The notes below the pieces were generated by a model that saw only the letters and a program-made list of their open reading frames with translations, made no database searches and was not told the DNA's origin. A program made the position numbers and the translations under genes. Shown piece by piece: positions 58,979 to 64,000 of a DNA stretch of 64,000 bases; position 1 is the first letter of the stretch, and each line of letters opens with the position of its first letter. The stretch is from Epiperipatus broadwayi (taxonomy: Eukaryota; Onychophora; Udeonychophora; Euonychophora; Peripatidae): positions 1,986,001-2,050,000 of the forward strand of contig JAQFVV010006274.1 of the NCBI GenBank assembly GCA_028023455.1, given 5' to 3'.

Positions 58979-60085
58979 TGTAATGATAAGCAGCCTAATG
59001 AAGAATTGGTATTAAAACCAGTTAAAAATTAAATAATAAAAAAGGATATTTGGCAATTAAATTTTACTGATTGTGTACATGGTGGAGTGACAGAATACAA
59101 TTTATTTTTAATTATTAATTATTTTCTAGTCATGAGTAATGATCAAATTGAGCCTACATAAGAACAGGTTTCCATGCAGATCCAATTATATTTCCTGATC
59201 GTTGCTCCTCTCCACCTACATTAATGAATAAATAATTGGCTTGGTTCAGATGAAAATGCCAAGCACAAAATTATTAACAATATACAACAACTTTAACAAA
59301 AGAACTTTATTATATGTCAATAATAATAATAAACATATAACTTACAATCTCTTTGAGGGTATTTATGGAAAGTTCAGTTGATTTACTTTAATGTCTTTAT
59401 GGGAACATAACCATTTATCTTTGAATTTTAATGTTTTCTGGTAAAATAAGATTTTAGCTTCTTTTAGTTCTTTCAGAGGTAGTTTTTTGATGAAAGTTTT
59501 CTTTTGCAGTTTTCTTCTGAGCATTTTAAAATAAGTATTTACATGCTGATTATAGAAATACATTTCCATGGAAGAATAACTTTAGATGATGAGTTGGTTT
59601 TTTTTTCTTCAACAAATAAAGGTTGGATATTTCTTCAGCATTCAATAATGGTGAATAGATTGGCAGAATCAAGATTAAACTTTTAAGTTTTATTTTTGTT
59701 AGCAGCTCTATATTCAGCTACACTACTGCAAAGGTCAGGGAAAGCATTCTAAATTGTCCTCTACTCCATAAAACGTGATATTAATTAAAAATCTTTATAA
59801 AATTCCATTGATTTCATGACAGTAAGAGATATTATAGTGAAGTGGCATTACAATTTTTTCCCAGTTTTTTGAAAAGCAGACAAGATTCAAAAGCTTCTGT
59901 TGGTTATCAAAAATGTTTTTTTATTTAAAAAAAAATAATGCATTTTATCTTTACATTTATTTTTTATTAACATTTTAAAACACGTAAAATTTATTCTATA
60001 TACATGAATTTAACATTTTGTTATATATAATAATGAAACAATATTTGCATTAAAGCAGATGTGACTGTTATAATAGATATGAAGT
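58979..60085 (-). repeat. 5' LTR
   Basis: Plus-strand left edge TGTAATG at 58979 marks the LTR 3' end in element orientation. The outer edge near 60085 is fixed only by where similarity with the other LTR fades. The short frames at 59363-59569 and 59504-59686 inside it are not supported as genes. Confidence 0.7.
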
Positions 60086-60279
60086 TATTAATTAAAAATC
60101 AAATAAAAATTGATTTTGAGATATTTTATACATTTTAAATTTTATTATTATATATGATGAAAATTTATTTTTAATTATATATTTAATAAATTTGTATTTT
60201 TTAAACATTTTTTTTAATATTTGCAATGAAATCTAGCATTATGCTGTAGGCAAATTGTGAAATATTTAAAAATTCAACA

Positions 60280-61035
60280 AGTAATATTTTAAACATATAT
60301 TTAATATTCTTTGATCTTATAAAGTTGATTATTAATTACATAGTACATAAAATAATTTTTTCTCTTTTCTTTTTTTTTTTTAGCCAAAATAGTTTAGATT
60401 TTAGATTTCAGTATTTTCACTTTGAGCAGAACTAGTATTCGTAGTTAAAGTAAAATTGAGTCATTATTTTATCTAGTTTACACATTTTAAAATTTTATTA
60501 TTATTGTATTTGGTATCATTAAGTTTTTTTTTTGATTATATATTGCACTGAATAAAACTCTTTTTGTTATTTTTATTGTTTAAAATGAAATTTTTATTTA
60601 CATTGGATGTATCATAAATTACCATACAAACTGTCTTGCAAAGATACTAGATGAAAATTATATAAATATAGTAATCATATTTCTAATTATTTTAATTTGA
60701 TAATATTAAATCATGCTAAATTGAAGACAAACGTAAAGTATAAATCTACAGGTTATTACTTAAATATTTTAATTGCATATAATGCAATACTATACAATCA
60801 AAACAAAAATCAATTACTATATAATGAATAAATTCTATACTATACTTTACTTTTTTTGCTTCAGTGTCATCATTTTATTTTGCCATTACATTGTTTTCAT
60901 TAAGTCTCTATTCTATAATACCATTAGCTTTACAGAATGGCCACCATTTAAAAAAAATGGTGAATATTTACAAAAAACATTGTTATAGTAAATTGATGAT
61001 GATCATTGTGGCAAATTTTCATATAAAGCCTGTTT
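60280..61035. repeat. Dispersed repeat copy without the retrozyme insertion
   Basis: Paralogue of 36050-36164 joined to 38235-38860. It preserves order and orientation of the shared blocks and lacks the 2-kb array, so it dates the array as a later insertion. Confidence 0.6.
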
Positions 61036-62800
61036 TTTGTGACAGAAGACTGTTTATATATATACAAACAAAATAAAGAAGATCGCGTATATAAAACAAA
61101 ACCATTTTTATAAAATCTTATTCTCTCTTGCTCAAATTTTTAAAAACTCACAGCTATTTTTTTTTTTTAATTATCATTCAATTTTTTACCCTAGTTTTTT
61201 TTTTTTTGTACCCAGTACATCTTTTATAATTACTTTGATTTAATCTAGTTCTTCTTTCTTGTAATTTTTTTCAGAAAAATAATATTATTTCCATTTATTA
61301 TTTTCAATATTTTTACATTAGTAATCTTTTCAACATATCATTTCTATTTTCAAATTTAATCTCTCTTTTTTTTAGATCTAATTAGTTCTTTATTAAAATC
61401 CTATTTAGCTATTGTTATGACCATTTCCTTCATCAGTTTACTAGCATTTTGAAAATGCTTACTCTTAATCTTTTTTTTCCTCTTACTTATTTCATTGTTT
61501 AAATTTTATTTGCATTAAAACACTGTCAGTTAGTAAATAGACAATATTCCTACTTACACTTCTTTTTATTTATTTCTCTTCTGTAAGAAGTCAGTTTAAC
61601 TTTATGCATATTTTATTTTATTATTTATATAAATGTCTTTTTTCTATATTATAGTCAATAAAATAAAGCAATTCATTTTATTATTACAAACGTTTATTTA
61701 AAACTTGCAAGCTGTTTGTTAATTCACTGAAGTATCATTTTTTCTTTAACGCAATTTATAACTATTGAAAAGAATTAATGGCCATTCTCCTGAATCATTA
61801 TATTAGGAATATCATCTAATTTAATTGACATTTGATAATCTCTCTAAGCTTTGCTAGATTTTATCACAATTGCTTTACTATTTTATTATTGCATAACCTA
61901 TTTTATTTTTTATATGAGTTTTTTTTTAATTAATATAAATGCTGATATTATTTCTATTATATAAATTACTTACATATTATACTCGTCTTTTTAATGTCCC
62001 TATTTTTTTATTAATAAAATATTATTTATGTCTTCAATCTTAGTTTTTGTTTACTTTTTTTTTAATCAAACCTACCATTATTTTCCAATTTCTTTATTTT
62101 ATGCCTTTTTCTTATAGCCATCTTCTCCTAGAATTATCTGTTTCAATCCTCAATTCATTGCTATATTTATTTCCCGTTTTCTCTCTACTATTTTTTCCCC
62201 CTTATTAATTTTTTAAACTTTTTTTGTTCATTTGACTGCTAATAATCAATCTTGTTCAAAATAAACTTTGAATTGTCAATATTTATCACAGTTATATTGT
62301 TAGATATAGAAATTGATTTTGCAAATCATCAAAAATCAATCTGGAAAATAGAATGAATTTAAATAAATATCTAACGTCTAGTTATTTTCCTGATTTGAAT
62401 AATCGCAGTATTACAAAAAAAATGTAAGAAAGATAATGTAATTCTAACTTGATTGATTTTAAATTTATTACTGACAACTTTAATGATGATAAATTTATCA
62501 CTGTGTAGGTAGGTGCAAATAAATTTTAGGTAAACTAAAGTATTTTGCAATAGAGTAGAATTCCTGATTCTCTTTCTCAAAACTTGTAATTCACTTATCT
62601 GTAATTGGAAAAAAATATTGCAAGAAATATTGCTACTTCCACATTATAGGCAAGTATAACAGAGATTTTTGAATTTAACATCTTTTATACATTGTATTTT
62701 TTGCATTTTGTTCATCAATTTTTATCATAATATAAATAAGGATGTAGAATAAATTTTATTTATCTTAATATTGTGTACTATTTTTAAATTGTATATATAT
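61036..62800. other. AT-rich DNA with possible antisense coding relic
   Basis: On the minus strand 61390-61510 gives SKRKKKIKSKHFQNASKLMK and further lysine-rich helical segments, similar in style to gag or LINE ORF1 remnants. Because pyrimidine-rich DNA yields such translations on the complement, this is weak. Nothing else was recognised. Confidence 0.3.
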
Positions 62801-62809
62801 ATATTATAA

Positions 62810-63010
62810 CGGGACGATCCTTTTCAGGACTCGAGGAAGTCGCATCTAACTATAGTCGGACTTTGAGTCTTCTTATAGAATGCCATGGATGATGTTATTT
62901 AAAATATAATCCAATTCACTTCTCTATTAATAACCTCGTTACTCTCGGAATTCGAGCTCAGAGTAGAAATTGCAATCGACTCTCTTCAGGCATTTCCACA
63001 AATATCCCAT
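62810..63010. other. GC-richer island, unclassified
   Basis: About 200 bp with CGGGACGATCC, GGACTCGAGG, CTCTCGGAATTCGAGCTC and CAATCGACTCTC stands out from its surroundings. A plus frame covering roughly 62890-63035 is open for over 40 codons without low complexity. It could be an exon, a transposon end or a regulatory element. Confidence 0.35.
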
Positions 63011-64000
63011 AGTAATGATAAATTTAGTATAAGCTATATATAACTTTTTTATAATTTTAAATTACTGAGTTGATTCAATATATATATATATGCGTGAGTA
63101 TGTATATTTATAATTATTGGTTTTATAAAACGACTAAATAAAATAAACAAACGAGACCTGTTTAATTTTGAAATCAAGTTTAACACATTTTAATCAGTAA
63201 TAAAAACAAAAATATTATCACATAAAAACATTAAAATTTAGAATTATAATCTGTGCTTATATACACTAATAAATTATTTAATATTTAAAAAAAAATAATA
63301 ATAATGTAATCATTTACATATATATATAATTTAAAATAATGTGTATAATAAATACACATGACACATTATAAATCTACCTATTGTGTCATTAAAATAATTC
63401 AGTGTGTGTTGTATGTTTATATACGATAACATCCATTCACGCTAGATTAATAATAGAATGTATTCTGATATTAGTTATGTATGTTTAAAAATATATTATG
63501 TTAATTGTCATGTAAGATTCAATTTGGAATATAATAAAACGTACTTCCAAATTGAAATAATTTAAAAACGTTTACCTTAAGTCAGCTGTCATTTCCATCA
63601 GAGTATATATCAAAATATCAATATCTAAATTTTATTAAATAAAATTTAAAAAAAAATAAAGTGTTCATCTTATCAGTTTCCCACTTTAATATACGAAGTA
63701 ATTTTTCTAAGTAAATATAATTATCCACAAAGGAAATAAAGTTTAAGAGTTCTTAAATTATACAATGAAGTAATCCAAGACGAGAAAGAATGCGGTTTTA
63801 TATCCCTTCTTAGACGAAATAAAATGATGATGAATGTTGAAACATAAAGTTCATTGATCATCCTTCGAAGAGGCAATCCAAATATTCATTCTTTAAATAT
63901 TTATGTAGTAAAATATTTAACATCTTCTTCAATATAATACTCCAATATTAAAGCAGCTTTTTAAATGAGAATTACGACGATTATATTTAGGCATTGATTA
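63011..64000. other. AT-rich DNA, no gene seen
   Basis: No recognisable domain, RNA gene or repeat. Confidence 0.5.

Larger units (their letters stand above)
55376..60085 (-). mobile_element. Old LTR retrotransposon, about 4.7 kb
   Basis: Two direct repeats of about 1.1-1.25 kb (55376-56622 and 58979-60085) flank an interior of about 2.35 kb. Read on the minus strand, the 5' LTR is the right-hand copy. A primer-binding site follows it after two bases (58959-58976), and a polypurine tract precedes the 3' LTR (56627-56638). LTR ends follow the TG...CA rule in the better copies. The interior holds only a coiled-coil gag-like remnant and no recognisable pol, so the copy is deleted or of a non-autonomous type. 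The LTRs differ by many substitutions and indels, so the insertion is old. No clear target duplication was found. Confidence 0.75.

Noticed and set aside
55376-60085. A Penelope element with pseudo-LTRs at this locus
   Set aside because: A TGG-type primer-binding site, polypurine tract and TG...CA ends fit an LTR retrotransposon better, and no Penelope RT motif was found inside.
1-64000. CRISPR arrays, bacterial operons, ribosome-binding sites or phage genes
   Set aside because: Nothing in the window suggests a prokaryotic origin; the retroelement families are eukaryotic and no regularly spaced short repeats of CRISPR type occur.

Overview
The window is extremely AT-rich eukaryotic DNA, with long A and T runs, AT and AAT microsatellites and no dense protein-coding sequence. 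It reads as intergenic or intronic DNA of a low-GC invertebrate. The repeat mix (Penelope-like elements, hammerhead-ribozyme repeats, L1/Tx1-like LINE remnants, one LTR retrotransposon, hAT-like and MITE-like elements) fits a metazoan, but I cannot name a species. I see no convincing host gene. The best hint is a TATA box followed by a GC-richer stretch and a splice-donor-like site near 44.0-44.4 kb.

Layout. 1-10.3 kb: almost featureless AT-rich DNA with two short duplications. 10.3-13.0 kb: broken LINE pieces (RT thumb and zinc-finger end with a poly-A tail, then an endonuclease end and RT start). 14.2-15.4 kb: a decayed Penelope-like reverse transcriptase. 18.75-20.3 kb: a MITE-like TIR element holding degenerate tandem repeats. 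20.7-26.2 kb: a GC-richer relic zone with a LINE scrap, then a hAT-like non-autonomous transposon. 28.75-28.95 kb: a hairpin plus 56-bp tandem repeat. 31.6-34.8 kb: a palindromic Penelope-like locus with two GIY-YIG copies, hammerhead-like motifs at its ends and centre, and a nested two-unit satellite-like insertion. 36.15-38.23 kb: a tandem array of 473-bp units, each with a hammerhead ribozyme. 42.29-43.05 kb: a second, diverged copy of that element. 45.7-48.66 kb: a near full-length but inactivated canonical Penelope element (RT plus GIY-YIG, flanked by direct pseudo-LTRs that carry hammerhead-like motifs). 51.2-51.65 kb: a long foldback. 52.9-53.25 kb: a poly-T/poly-A block. 55.4-60.1 kb: an old LTR retrotransposon on the minus strand with LTRs, primer-binding site, polypurine tract and a coiled-coil gag-like remnant. 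60.3-61.0 kb: a paralogue of the repeat into which the 36-kb array inserted.

Main point: the 473-bp family looks like an animal retrozyme, a small non-coding retroelement carrying type I hammerhead ribozymes. Both loci end at the same 3' terminus, are flanked by target-site duplications and have an inverted 5' part, as expected from target-primed reverse transcription with twin priming. Penelope-like elements, which carry hammerhead-like motifs themselves, lie within 10 kb on both sides and are the plausible source of the enzyme that moves the 473-bp family. That link is inference; ribozyme motifs, direct repeats and protein motifs were read directly from the sequence.
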